64,000 bases of DNA from Aurelia coerulea (GCA_039566865.1 CM076944.1:19800501-19864500), one strand, 5' to 3'. Counted from the first letter of the stretch, positions 1 through 11,031 are shown. Translations and numbers: made by a program. Notes: a model not told the origin generated them from the letters alone.

Positions 1-120
1 TTACAAAGTAGGCTGAAACGAAACCATAGCTAAAATTACAGCTAATTAAGGCCTACTTATTTACAAAATTTACAAGTCTAATCTAAAAATAAATTCAAAT
101 AAATAAATTCTAAAATGAAT
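1..120 (-). mobile_element. LINE 3'-terminal fragment
   Basis: Read on the minus strand, this is the 3' end of a non-LTR retrotransposon. It matches the end of the plus-strand LINE at 2860-2921: TTGTAAATTTTGTAAATAAG, then a stem AGTAGGC/GCCTACT (pairing 7-13 with 51-57), with TTAATTAGCT after the first strand. The inner pair TAGCT/AGCTA is also present. No coding part is attached; the satellite begins immediately to the right. The 3' tail would lie outside the window. Confidence 0.65.
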
Positions 121-125
121 TACAA

Positions 126-830
126 AATTAACAAAATACTCGCAGCAAAAAACCGCTGTACGAGATAAAAAGATCAAAGCTATTTCGTAAAAAATTCCGC
201 AGCAAAAATACAAACTGCTGTACGGATTTACAGCCACAAAATTCTCGCAGCAAAAAACCGCTGGTTAAGCTAAAAAGGTCTAGGCTATTAAATTCTCGCA
301 GCAAAAAATGAAACTGCTGAACGAGCTATAGAATTCAAAGGCTGTTTCCTAAAACTCCGCAGCAAAAGTGTTAAACTGCTGTACGGTTTTACAGAATACT
401 CGCAGCAAAAAACCGCTGTACGAGATAAAAAGATCAAGGCTATTTCGTAAAAAATTCCGCAGCAAAAATAGAAACTGCTGTACGGATTCTCGCAGCAAAA
501 AATGAAACTGATGAACGAGCTATAGAATTCAAAGGCTGTTTCCTAAAACTCCGCAGCAAAAGTGTTAAACTGCTGTACGGTTTTACAGAATACTCGCAGC
601 AAAAAACCGCTATACGAGATAAAAAGATCAAGGCTATTTCGTAAAAAATTCCGCAGCAAAAATATAAACTGCTGTACGGATTCTCGCAGCAAAAAATAAA
701 ACTGCTGGACGAGCTATAGAATTCAAGGCTATTTGCTAAAAACACCGTAGCAAAAGTGCTAAACTGCTGTACGTATTTACCAGAGCGAAAAATCTTGCAG
801 CAAAAAATAAACTGCTGGACGAGCTAAGAA
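126..830. repeat. Satellite of short GCAGCAAA...GCTG hairpin units
   Basis: About 14 units start with CGCAGCAAAA (near 140, 190, 248, 297, 358, 400, 460, 489, 552, 597, 651, 685, and diverged units near 746 and 795). Each unit reads roughly CGCAGCAAAAA-x-CTGCTGTACG, so GCAG and CTGC can pair into a small hairpin. The units form a higher-order repeat: the TACTCGCAGC start recurs at 137, 397 and 591 (the last two 194 bp apart). The open frame on the minus strand here (440-745) follows from the repeat and is not a gene. Confidence 0.8.
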
Positions 831-1290
831 ATATCTCGAAAACATATGCACGAAACATTTCAAAGTACCCTATGTAGAATCGCACAAATCAAAGGTCCTT
901 CGTGCAAACTTCGGAAAATTGAGCCTGACAGTCCATGAACAGTACGGGGATAATCGGTCATACTTGAGAGCCAGACTTAAATAGGTTTTGGATACCTAAG
1001 AATAGAAAACAAAGCAAATCTTGATTATCCCTATAAAAAGACGAAATTGAAGTAGATATCTAAAGGCAATATGCAATAGCACCGGAAGACCTTAGTCACG
1101 AGGTACGAACTGTGTGAGGATAAACATATTTAGGAAAGCGTGGTAAAGCAAATATATGCAGGAGAAAAGTTTATGCCTACAGTAAAGCTACATCAAAACA
1201 CAGGAAGAAATCTGCACGAGGAGCAACGGCAATTGCCGAAGCATTTGCAAACGACACAAACTTACTTTCTTTCCCCTCGAAGTTTTACCC
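831..1290. other. Unassigned stretch upstream of LINE RT
   Basis: No convincing gene. The right part (about 1030-1290) probably belongs to the endonuclease-RT linker of the LINE that follows, because basic, glutamine-rich codons run into the RT start, but the frame is broken. Nothing is recognisable in 831-1030. Confidence 0.35.
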
Positions 1291-2921
1291 GTCGAGTGTT
1301 TGCACTGTCTCCTACATCATGGGATTGCATCTCCAGTTGATTGCATCCCTGCAAAAATCCTGAAGGAAAATTCTGATGTATTTTCTGTTGCCATTCGAAA
1401 TTTATTCAACTCTGGTTTATCCAAGGGTACTTTTCCCAAAGAATTGAAAGCTGGAGATTTAAGCTCACTCTTCAAAAAAGAGGATGCCTTTTCGAAGAAA
1501 AACTACCGACCTATTACAGTTTTGCCATCGGCATCAAAGATATACGAAAGGTTGTTGCAAGATCAAATGCTGCCCTTTGTCCAATGTTTCTTGTCTCCAC
1601 TCCTCTGTGGATTTCGATAGGGCTATGGTACACAGCATGCACTTCTACGTTTAGTTGAAACCTGCAAAAAGTCGTTGGACAGCGGAGGCGTCGCAGGGGC
1701 CGTCCTGACGGACCTTTCGAAAGCCTTTGATTGTCTAAATCACGAATTATTGATTGCAAAATTGAATGCATACGGTTTTAGTAGATCTGCATTGCAGTTC
1801 ATCCATAGCTATCTCATCGACAGGAAACAAAGGGTAAAGGTCAATGGTTCATTCAGCACGTGGACAAAGACCACCCTAGGTGTACCGCAAGGTTCTGTCC
1901 TAGGCCCCCTCTTGTTCAACATATACCTGAATGACTTGTTCCTGTTCCTAGAGGAGACCGAAATATGTAACTATGCGGACGATACAACGATTTATGCGTA
2001 TGGTCCAAAAATCGATAATGTAATTGCGCATTTAGAAAATGATGCCCTTAAGTTAACTGAGTGGTTTCCGAACAATCTCATGAAGCTAAATGAGGATAAA
2101 TGCCATTTAATGATTTTCGGTGCAAAGGACAATGCAGTATCCATCAAAATAGGAGGCGCTTGTTTGAAAGAATCTACAGAGGAGAATCTTCTTGGCATAA
2201 AATTTGATCGATCTCTTTCCTTCAAACAACATTTCAAATCTCTATGTAAGAAAGCCAGCCAAAAACTTCATGCTCTTAACCGAATATCCTGTTACATGGA
2301 CACAGAAAAACTGCAGCAACTATTGCGTGCTTTCATATTATCCCATTTTAGCTATTGTCCACTTGTTTGGATGTTCTGCGATAGAACCTTGAATCAAAGA
2401 ATAAATCACGTTCACGAAAGGGCTTTGCGCATTGCACAGAAAGATTACGACCATGATTTTGGTTTTCTCCTGGAGCAAACAAATTCAGTACCCATCCATA
2501 TAAGAAACCTACAGTTGCTTATGACTGAGATTTTTAAAACAAAATTAGATCTAAGTCCAACTTTTATGAAGGATATTTTCACGCAGCGGAACACTGGCTA
2601 CGCCTTGAGGCATGGACCGACGCGCTGCTTCCAAAAGTACGCACTACGCAAGTCTAGCTTTCCTTGGAAATAGGAGTGGCAGCTGCTACCACACGAAATA
2701 AAAGATGCACCCTTCAAATTTTCAAAAAGCAAATACGGTGCTGGAATGGGATAAATGCAACTGTAGGCTTTGCAAAACATATGTACAACAGGTTGGGTTC
2801 ATAACAGGATAGTTAGTGAAATTACTGTGATTATACATATACATATTATTTTTAGATTAGATTGTAAATTTTGTAAATAAGTAGGCTTAATTAGCTGCTG
2901 CTCAGCCTACTTTGTAAATAA
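1291..2921 (+). mobile_element. LINE A: 5'-truncated CR1/L2-like retrotransposon
   Basis: The element carries the RT and C-terminal part of a non-LTR retrotransposon, a short 3' UTR (about 2812-2921) and an (ATG)n tail. The 3' UTR ends with the stem AGTAGGCT (2880-2887)/AGCCTACT (2904-2911). The endonuclease half is missing or unreadable. Family assignment rests on the RT motifs GVPQGSVLGP, NYADD and the C-terminal CNCRLC knuckle. Related copies in the window lie at 6030-6840, 11102-11660, 43010-48500 and 55885-59602. Confidence 0.85.
1300..2811 (+). pseudogene. LINE A reverse transcriptase, decayed
   Basis: One reading frame runs from about 1300 to 2673 with a single internal stop, TAG at 1618-1620. 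It falls where a sister copy (57020-57529) has glutamine after GFR, so it fits a CAG-to-TAG transition. Visible RT landmarks in order are NYRPITVLP (fingers), LTDLSKAFDCLNH (first catalytic Asp), GVPQGSVLGP, and CNYADDTTIYAYG (YADD box, near 1970-1990). The thumb region RISCYMDTEKL...FSYCPLVWMF follows. After 2673 the frame shifts, and the C-terminal WDKCNCRLCKTY knuckle is found in another frame near 2745-2800. It cannot encode a full enzyme as it stands. Confidence 0.85.
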
Positions 2922-2924
2922 ATT

Positions 2925-2925
2925 A

Positions 2926-2980
<55 letters not shown>
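2925..2980 (+). repeat. (ATG)n microsatellite, LINE A tail
   Basis: About 18-19 ATG units directly follow the LINE 3' UTR. A simple-sequence tail at the 3' end is typical of L2/CR1-type LINEs and recurs at other LINE ends here. Confidence 0.9.
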
Positions 2981-2981
<1 letters not shown>

Positions 2982-3795
2982 CACCCCGAAAGTACAGTGG
3001 AGGCTGTTCAGTACAGTGGAGGCTGTTGAGTACAGTGGAGGGCACTGTGGCGGGCTAGCATCAGTACAGTGGAGGTTGCCAAGTACAGTGGAGGGCTCAC
3101 ATCAGTACAGTGGAGGGCTAGCATTGAGTACAGTGGAGGCTGTTGAGTACTGGAGGGCTAACATGAGTACAGTGAGGGCTAGCATGATGAGTGTGGGGGG
3201 CTAGCATCAGTACAGTGGAGGCTGTTGAGTACAGTGGAGGGCTAACATGAGTACGGTGGAGGGCTAGCATGATTAGTGTGGGGGTACAACATTGAGTACA
3301 GTGGAGGCCATTCAGTACAGTGGGGGGCTTACATGAGTACAGTGGAGGCTCTGCAGTACGGTGGAGGGCTTACATAAGTACAGTGGAGGGCTAGCATTGA
3401 GTGTGGGGGGCTAGCATCAGTACAGTGGAGGCTGTTGAGTACGGTGGAGGGCTTACATGAGTACAGTGGAGGGCTAGCATGATTAGTGTGGGGGTACAAC
3501 ATTGAGTACAGTGGAGGCTATTCAGTACAGTGGGGGGCTTACATCAGTACAGTGGAGGCCCTGCAGTACGGTGGAGGGCTTACATAAGTACAGTGGAGGG
3601 CTAGCATCATGAGTGTGGGGGGCTAGCATCAGTACAGTGGAGGCTGTTGAGTACGGTGGAGGGCTTACATGAGTACAGTGGAGGGCTAGCATGATTAGTG
3701 TGGGGGTACAACATTGAGTACAGTGGAGGCTATTCAGTACATTGGGGGGCTTGCATCAGTACAGTGGAGGCTTTGCAGTACGGTGGTGGCTAAGT
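2981..3795 (+). repeat. GTGGAGG satellite, block 1
   Basis: Tandem variants of a roughly 22-25 bp unit (GAGTACAGTGGAGGGCTAGC and relatives). A higher-order period of about 211 bp is marked by GTGTGGGGGGCTAGCATCAG at 3191, 3401 and 3613. The short open frame 2926-3204 that begins in the ATG tract is repeat-derived, not a gene. Confidence 0.9.
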
Positions 3796-4582
3796 TTATA
3801 TGTTGTTATGATGCTTTTTGACCACTATTATGATTGATCACGACTGAAGCTCTTGCACTTGGATTCCACTAATAATTTGAAGTTGGAGCTTCGTTAGATA
3901 AATGGATGAAAAATTTAAATCGTTTTTATTGAAAGCACCCTCGAAGAAAACAAGTAGCCCGGCCAGTTCCTTTGACAGGTATCTTGAAAATTTCAAAGTT
4001 TCTATCGATCGAGAAACAAGTTTTCTGCAAATGACGATAGCTATTTAGAATTTGGGAAAACTAGTGAAAATAAAGATGCCAGATGTTGACGCTGTTTATT
4101 TCCTTTGAACTGTTCTGGCTTTCACGACCTAGAATTCGATCTTGAAGATGTTGACGAGTTACAGGAGATGATTTTGCTAATATTGAGATTGTTATTTCAT
4201 TTCATTTTCATTTTAAATTCTTTATGCACGGTGGCCCCATCAGCCAAGAATGGCTGCTTTTTAGGGAGCCGTGGGAAACTCGTAAGAAACTCAGACTATT
4301 CAAAATCTGGAAACCTTTTAGTACGGATTCAAATTCTTAAAAAAATATTTCTAATGTATTCGAAGTTTGCCCGCATTAACGATACTTTTATCACTCGTGA
4401 ATTGGCTGGCCCTTTACATACTTCAAAAGGCGTAAGATAATTAATGATACACTATAGATTAAAACATCTTCAACAAAAATCGCTTTAGATCTGTCTTCTG
4501 TCCTAAACTCAAACATCTCATTGATTCTCCCAGAAGATTCCTCAGATTGGATCTGCTTTCACAACTATTAGTATGTTTTCAA
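3796..4582. other. Unique island between inverted satellite blocks
   Basis: A 0.8 kb non-repetitive stretch sits between two oppositely oriented blocks of the same satellite. It contains the decayed coding segment described separately, and nothing else recognisable. Confidence 0.6.
3903..4440 (+). pseudogene. Possible decayed ORF, unknown
   Basis: An ATG at 3903 opens a 48-codon frame ending at a TAG near 4047. From 4030 an overlapping frame (NDDSYLEFGKTSENKD...) continues with one TGA near 4087 and then stays open to 4440, including LNCSGFHDLEFDLEDVDELQ. Together they look like one coding segment with a frameshift and a stop. The later part (LLILRLLFHFIFILNSL) is hydrophobic and may be non-coding or intronic. 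No family is recognised. It could also be chance open frame in AT-rich DNA. Confidence 0.3.
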
Positions 4583-5001
4583 ATAGCCCCCCACACTCAT
4601 ACTAGCCCTCCACTGTACTGATGTAAGCCCTCCACCGTACTCAACAGCCTCCACTGTACTGATGCTAGCCCCCCACATTCATCATGCTAGCCCTCCACTG
4701 TACTGATGTAAGCCCTCCACCGTACTTCAGAGCCTCCACTGTACTGATGTAAGCCCCCCACTGTACTAATAGCCTCCACTGTACTCAATGTTGTACCCCC
4801 ACACAAATCATGTTAGCCCTCCACTGTACTCATGTTAGCCCTCCACCGTACTCAACAGCCTCCACTGTACTGATGCTAGCCCCCCACACTCATTGCTAGC
4901 CCTCCACTGTACTCATGTAAGCCCTGTACTGCAGAGCCTCCACTGTACTGATGTAAGCCCCCCATGATGATGATGATGATGATGATGTTAGCCCTCCACC
5001 G
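4583..5001 (-). repeat. GTGGAGG satellite, block 2 (inverted)
   Basis: The same satellite as 2981-3795 but in reverse complement (AGCCCTCCACTGTACTGATG and variants). Interspersed (ATG)n runs lie at 4964-4988 and after 5003. The open frame on the minus strand here is repeat-derived. Confidence 0.9.
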
Positions 5002-5002
5002 T

Positions 5003-5068
<66 letters not shown>
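5003..5068 (+). repeat. (ATG)n microsatellite
   Basis: About 22 ATG units. It is oriented ATG on the plus strand like the tract at 2925-2980, so it is not part of the inverted arrangement of the neighbouring satellite blocks. Confidence 0.9.
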
Positions 5069-6029
5069 GGAGCAAAAAACCTTCACTTGTAACTGTGTTG
5101 CATAATACCACTTAGTAATTTGCTTAGGCCTAGTTTGGCTCAGTCAGTGGCAGCACACGTTTCAGAAAAAGATTTCCAGAGTTCACTGATTGAGTTGTTT
5201 CTTGAAGAGGGCTGAAACTGACTGCTACAAAGGTTTAAATATGACCCTTGGACTGTGGGGGACTAGGACTAGTCCCAAGATAGGCGATTTTGCAAAAGTT
5301 AGGCCCGTGGGACTAAAATATTAAAATTTCCGAGCATTCGGTCCTGTGAGAATAGGCAGTCTGTCCCCCATTGTTCTAATCTTAGTCACTCCTTAGCTAC
5401 GTGGCCATGAAATTCATGCATCAGCAAGCCTCTATGGCCCTGATTTCTCAGGATAAAGCAAATTAGTGCAAACTTCTGGAATAAACAATCAAGATCTTTA
5501 TCGAGTTTATTTCCATTCATCAAAGGGGACACAAAGAATGACAACAACAAGAAAGTGGTTACACTGAACATAATTTATGTGAAAAGCAATAGGCAATCAT
5601 ATTGCGTATGTGACCAGCCGATCCCAGGGCCTTTTCGTCTGGGTCCCAATATGACAAAAGGCCCTGGGAACGAGGTTGCAAAAATATATTATTTCTTTTC
5701 AATAGTTTTGGCAAGGATTGTCCGAGAGGGCAATTTTTGAAAAAGTGCATCAATGTGAGCCAAAATTGGCATAAGTATACAGTTTTGTGTACTTATCAAC
5801 ATGCAGGTGTAAAAGTTATCTCAAAACGTTAATGATGAAATTATGACGCCATCGATATGAGCAATGAAGGAATTTCAGGGCTCTTGCGGAGATGCGCAGT
5901 TATTACTGCAGGAAACTTGTCATATGACCGGAAATACGTGCAAGGCATGGGAAAAAGAGTTTTACACGTGCTATCTTAGAAAGTGGCAAAGTACACGTTA
6001 AAAATAGGTCTCACAGCGTGTACAACTGC
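5069..6029. other. Unassigned stretch with a hairpin repeat
   Basis: No gene recognised. The only clear structure is the 14 bp hairpin at 5622-5669. The region ends in a short ATT-rich run (6036-6056) that is the 3' tail of the minus-strand LINE B. Confidence 0.5.
5622..5669. repeat. Perfect 14 bp hairpin (MITE-like)
   Basis: TCCCAGGGCCTTTT (5622-5635) pairs perfectly with AAAAGGCCCTGGGA (5656-5669), leaving a 20-base loop. This looks like the centre or end of a small foldback element, but no target duplication was identified. Confidence 0.6.
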
Positions 6030-6840
6030 CATGAAATTATTATTATTATTATCATTAATTCTTTCATTTAAAGTTGGCTAAAAAATATAGCTACAATTGC
6101 TAATTTAGGCCAACTATTTACAAAAAATACATATAATATTACAAGTGAAGATATAATGTGCAATAAAAAACCTAAATTGGGATAAAATATTTTACATAAT
6201 CTGCAGTTGCAGGCTTGGCATTGATGGGCTTTGATAAGCCTTTTGAAAATCTGAAGGGAATCTGAATTTTTCAGTTCTGGTGGTAGTGTATCCCATACTT
6301 TTTTCCCCATAAATCTGACTGTATCGATTCCAAGGCAAGTTGTTTTCGCCTTTGGTAGTTGTAGTTTATCAGAACACCTTAGGTTGTAAGGCATTTCTTT
6401 TTCAAAAAAATTTGCTTCATAAAGCTGGGATTTAGATCATATTTTGTTTTGTAGATCTCTACCATGAGCAACTGCAGGTTCTTCTGATGAACGGTTACCG
6501 AATTATCCATTTCTAACAATTTTTCAAAGCTAGAAACATTGTCCTTATATGTGATTCTTAGGGCCCTTTCATGTATCCTGTTTATCTTATTATTCAAATT
6601 TCTATCGTAAAACATCCAAATCAGCGAGCAATAGCTAAACTGGGACATAATGAATGTTTTTCATCAACAGTTTTAGTTTCTCGGGCTCCATGAAGATTGA
6701 AATGCGGGTAAGAGCATGACGCTTCTGACTAGCTTTTTTACATAGCGTTTGGACATGCTTTTTAAAACTTATTTCTTATCAAGACTAATGCCCAGTAACT
6801 TCTCTTCGTCACTTTCTTCTATCTGGGCTTCTCCAACGTG
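6030..6840 (-). mobile_element. LINE B: 5'-truncated LINE 3' part
   Basis: On the minus strand the thumb and C-terminal part of a CR1/L2-like RT can be read in pieces: SDEEKLLGISLDKK (about 6770-6815), FSYCSLIWMF (about 6600-6640), then ERALRITYKDNVSSF, and the C-terminal block ending in the CNCRLC knuckle (about 6200-6220). At least two frame breaks separate these blocks. The 3' UTR forms the stem GTTGGC/GCCAAC (6073-6078 with 6109-6114 on the plus strand) and ends in a short AAT tail. It is truncated at about 6840, where it meets the decayed ORF at 6932. Confidence 0.8.
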
Positions 6841-6931
6841 TATATAGTATAGTCGGTACATAGTATATAGTAGGTACCGTGCAATTCTTTTCTTAGGGAA
6901 TAGGTGAGCGATGTAGGTAAAAGTAGAGCAC

Positions 6932-7324
6932 ATGACTGGAGAGTACTTTGCAGAGTTTGTAAAAAATGACCTTGGAAAGGCTCTGAAGAGAGGCAAAGTG
7001 ATAGACAGAAACGCTAGGGGCATGAACTATTTTGTAATGGACATCGATGCCTGTGAGAAAAGTGCTGCTGCTTAGTCTGCAATAATAGAAATTAGTGCAA
7101 ACGGCGTAGAAATTCCCCATGATCCCTGGAACTCAACCCAAATCGAAAATGTTGTCTAAAATGTTCGCCATGAGCTACGGAAAGAGGCCCTGGAGCAGAA
7201 ACTTGTCCAAGAAAATGTTGCAGCATTTGAGAAACGGGTGGTTGCGACCCTTCACAACTTCAGCCGTCAATTAATTAACAGAACAATTACGAACATCGAC
7301 AAGCGATTGAATGCCATAGTTTAA
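6932..7324 (+). pseudogene. Decayed 131-codon ORF, unknown family
   Basis: From an ATG at 6932 to a TAA at 7322-7324 one frame holds over 131 codons with only two internal stops, TAG at 7073-7075 (codon 48) and TAA at 7157-7159 (codon 76). The conceptual product has protein-like composition: MTGEYFAEFVKNDLGKALK at the start, ISANGVEIPHDPWNSTQIEN in the middle, and a charged helical C-terminus (ELRKEALEQKLVQENVAAFE...INRTITNIDKRLNAIV). I do not recognise the family. Upstream of the ATG the same frame has another stop, so an earlier exon or a truncated insertion is possible. LINE B ends about 90 bp to the left. Confidence 0.45.
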
Positions 7325-9656
7325 AACAAAGGCTATAGAACAAAATATTGAATTTTCAATTAACATTTTGCAAGAGGAGATATTTACATATCATTAATTT
7401 CTCTTCATGTATAGTAATCTTTTGTTTCTGAACAATCGTTCGTGATAAATGATGCGTTTAATGGCGTAACTTCTCACTGTACACGTGATGAGCCTTCTAG
7501 TGTGAGGTTTCACGAGTGACACATCGATTGACAGTCGTACGTTTCAGCCCCTTTGCCCCCCGGAGACTGCTTTTTATAAAAATTTTTTTTACAGAGAGGT
7601 GTTCATTAACGTAACCTATTTGCTGGGTTCATTGGTGAACCCCTCTTAATGATGAGTAGTGCAGAAAAGCGGCCTGTAACGATTGACACAGCACTGCTAA
7701 AAAGATATTTGATGCTGAAGCTTTTTTCAAGAAAATAGGTTGACAATTTTTATGAGCCCTGTACCTCTGGCGTACGCCCAATTCTAAACTATTTGAGGAT
7801 GTTAGTACACTGTTTACGTCTTTGAGCAGCTTAGAAGCTGAAAGGAAGCTAACTTTCACAATTTAAGATTGAAGTAAAGGAAGATTCCTTCTACTGTCAA
7901 TCTTGTGTCACTCGTGTTGTGTTACTCGTTACCTCAATTTTACGGAGCGTTTTGATGCGCCTGTGCGGTTGAAGTCACTTGACCGTCCAGCAAGAAATAG
8001 GAGAAGCCGATGGGGCAAATCACTCCCAAAATCTTGTACACCTTCGAAAAAATCTCAAAACATCTTCGAAAATCCCAAAAAAAATTCTAAAATTTCAAAA
8101 ACTTACAAATATTCCAAATTTTCTGAAATCTCCAAAGATTCTTGGAGATCTTAGAAAAATCCCAAAAATCCTACGAACTCTTTATGAATCGTAAAAAACC
8201 CAAATAATCCCAAAAATCTTTCAAGAGAAATCATCGAAAGTTGTATGTTAAAACATTATAAGGTGGCAAACGCTTGCAAAGAGACTTGAAGTGTCCATGA
8301 CATATGATATGATGACATCGAAAGAAAAACATCATTCACCAACCTCGTTCCCACTAAATATACTGTTCTTGGACAAGTAGGTTGGAACACCGTGTCAGAT
8401 TCATTCTCCTGTTCGTCATCCCCTCGTTTACATTCAACTCCAACTTCATTTGTTTCCACCCATGTCGACTTTCGAAGACCATTGGACGCCATTTTCCCAA
8501 TAACTTGCTTCAAACTGTCTTCTCGTTCACTTGTTTAAGAATTTTGCTACTCATTTTACTCCCGAGTATTTCCATATTAATGCACATTATTGACAATTAA
8601 TGAAAATTCTTACAATTGCATGGACATAATCTAATTCTATACTGTGACTTCATCTCTTCAATTTTGATCTCGTCAATCTACATAGCGTCTAACAATGCAT
8701 TACTGATGAAGCTTTCCGATTTATGTATCAATACAGTAATGATCCAGCAATTTCATTGCGCATATAATTGGTCATTAGGGGGCAGATGACAACTAAAAAC
8801 ATAATTCTATTTCTTCTGCTTGTCTAGAATTCTGAACTTCAAGTTTGTAACAAATAGGAAAGCCCGACGTTCTCCAAAAATTTGATTATGACGTAGATTT
8901 CACCCCTGCTATACTGGAATAGCTAGGATGGGTACAATATGACGTCACAAATCCAAAATCCTCACAAGTAAGTGTTTTTTCTCCTCAGATTCGTGATCTA
9001 CGCTATCGATTTACCATGGAGCTCAAAATTCAGGCCAAACACCTCACTTTTAAAAATTCACCCCTTCAGACAATCCTTGCCAAAACAACTTGAAAAAAAC
9101 ATGTCATTTCTCTGCTTTCTTGTCTTACGAAGCATCCAAAATACATTGCAGGAAACTTATTGTTTCTCTTTTTCCCTCCCCACCTGCCCCCCTGAACAAT
9201 GTTGGTCTGGAGCACTGATCACCAAATATGAAGAAAATGGCTTTGGCTGCGTTTTTCCGCCCGTGAGAAATGCGTAATCGCACAAGGGACCAATTTGTAA
9301 GGGGGAAGGGGGGAGAGCTGAGCAAAAATATGTGATTTTTTCAAGAGTTTTAGCAAGGATTGAAGGTTTACGAGCGTCTTGTAGCGAGGGGCGTGACATG
9401 CCAAAAAAGACGTTGGACGGAAAACCTGCTTTTTTCCCGCCACAGAATACGAAGCGAGCAAATGAAGTGAAAAGAATCGCAGTGTCCCTCCCCCCCCCAA
9501 CCCATGCCAAGAGGAGAGACAAAACGCAAGACCCGAATACGAAATGGGGTCAAATCGTGATTAAGATGAGAAAATGCATCCCCGGTTAAGCGATAGCTAC
9601 AATCGCAGACAAAACTCATGAGACACGTTGGTTTTTCGAGGAAATTTTGAGTTAGG
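7325..9656. other. Unassigned 2.3 kb
   Basis: Nothing recognisable as coding. Contents are A-rich low-complexity sequence at 8040-8200 (repeats of AAAATCCC-like words) and several short open frames with no protein character. A purine-rich C/G tract occurs near 9480-9500. Confidence 0.5.
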
Positions 9657-9658
9657 AT

Positions 9659-9763
9659 CCCCCCGCCCCCCTTTGCAATGTTGGAGGCTGATAAAAATGT
9701 CATAGATGAGTTGACAAGGTATGTGTTGTTCAAGCAACCAACATTGCAAAGGGGGGAGGGGGT
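9659..9763. repeat. Hairpin element with 24 bp arms
   Basis: The left arm (C-rich run plus CCCTTTGCAATGTTGG, ending 9684) is the reverse complement of CCAACATTGCAAAGGG plus a G-rich run (9738-9763). One mismatch lies in the C/G run, and the loop is about 53 bases. This is consistent with a short MITE. Confidence 0.7.
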
Positions 9764-10865
9764 CATCAGCAGTGCAAGGTAGTAGTTTACCTGCAGGGAA
9801 GACCTCTTTTAACACAAAACTCAGCTGTCCCATCGAGTTTTGTCCGTGATTGTCTGAAATTGGTTGAATTTTAAATTGCTGTAGTTTGCTAGCGCGTCTA
9901 AATTTCTCGCTGGGATTTGGTGGGAAGCAAGTTGTTTGTTGAATGAAGGCTTGCGTGTCGTTTTATTTTATTTTTTTCCAAATGAGGCATTTCAAAGATT
10001 GTTGAAAATTAACGCCGAGCGGCCACACTAACAGACTGAACGACAGAGATAACAACCTTCCTCCTTGGCAGCTTTTGGGGGTCATATCTGGCATATAATA
10101 AATCCTTCATTAAATCTCATACTCTTAAGTGATATACTTTTGAAGTCCCATACTTCTTTCTTCATACTTGTTTATACGGCATTCTTTGACATCTGCCTCA
10201 TACTTTTCAATTTCCTTTCCTTGAGCCGCAATCTTCTAGGGACTCTTATTTCTGGAGACTCATACAACTAAATCTCATACTCTAAATCTGATACTTTTTC
10301 GATTTATTTCTTCTGATACAAGTTGCGGCCAGACCGCCAAAGTAACCGCCAAAGTAACCCCAAAGCCACCAGGATGAACTTATATGACCATAACATAAAC
10401 TCACGACTTTTGTATCCTCGTACAACCAAGCTCATTGCGCATATTATGAATTACTTTTGCTTTAACTGAAAACATATGTTTATCTACCTCACTCAAATTC
10501 TACAAGTGGCTCTGCATAGATTCACTTTCGGTGAAGTCCCATTTGTGTGGATTATGCTGTTGAACAATTTGAAGCACATTGTTGGTGGTTCTGAGTTGTA
10601 TTGCATCATGCAACTTTGGATACCTGTTGAAAGAAAATCGAGAGCGAGCGCATTGGCTGTTCTAACAATGGCTGAGGGTTCAATTACAATTAGCTACACC
10701 AGGGAGCAACTAAAGGGTGCAATTACCGGGGTTTGTTTTATAGGCTTTGACTGTGTGGCAACAGCTATGAGGAGACCAAGGGTTCCACTTTGTTAAATAC
10801 TGTACCAAACAACCTGCTGTAGTATGTGCTTTTTTGTTGTACTTGTTGTGAAAATGTCCCTCTTA

Positions 10866-10866
<1 letters not shown>
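9764..10866. other. Unassigned 1.1 kb
   Basis: No gene recognised. A 106-codon plus-strand frame (10476-10796) contains a stretch MAEGSITISYTREQLKGAIT that reads like a protein, but no domain is identifiable and splice context was not evident. I leave it as a weak candidate only. Confidence 0.35.

Positions 10867-10924
<58 letters not shown>
10867..10924. repeat. (ATT)n microsatellite
   Basis: About 19 ATT/TTA units, immediately upstream of the hammerhead-like motif at 10936. Confidence 0.9.
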
Positions 10925-10925
<1 letters not shown>

Positions 10926-10935
10926 GAAAGTAGTG

Positions 10936-10980
10936 CTGACGAAGATTTTTAATCGAAACGTTCCAAGATTTTAACAGTTG
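10936..10980 (+). ncRNA. Hammerhead-ribozyme-like core (degenerate)
   Basis: CTGACGA (10936-10942), a possible stem GATT-TTT-AATC (44-47 with 51-54 of the 109xx block), then GAAAC (10955-10959) recall the hammerhead core CUGANGA-stem II-GAAA. Hammerheads of this kind sit in Penelope-like elements and retrozymes. Against it: an extra A lies between CTGACGA and the stem, stem III is short (GTT/AAC with a bulge), and I cannot pair a stem I. At best a degenerate relic. Confidence 0.25.
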
Positions 10981-11029
10981 TGTTTTTATTCATTTTATTT
11001 CTGTTAATTTTTGATGGTGGTTTAGTTCA

Positions 11030-11031
<2 letters not shown>

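Noticed and set aside
440..745. 101-codon minus-strand open frame rich in Ser/Phe/Cys
   Set aside because: It lies wholly in the hairpin satellite and reflects repeat composition.
126..830. CRISPR-like array
   Set aside because: Units are contiguous variants without unique spacers of constant length, in a clearly eukaryotic setting.
2926..3204. Open frame starting with poly-Met
   Set aside because: Translation of the (ATG)n tract and the satellite; not a protein gene.
4896..5111. Poly-Ser open frame on minus strand
   Set aside because: Translation of (ATG)n read backwards.
8040..8200. Possible coding segment with repeated ILKFPKI-like words
   Set aside because: Low-complexity A-rich sequence readable in two frames; no protein signal.
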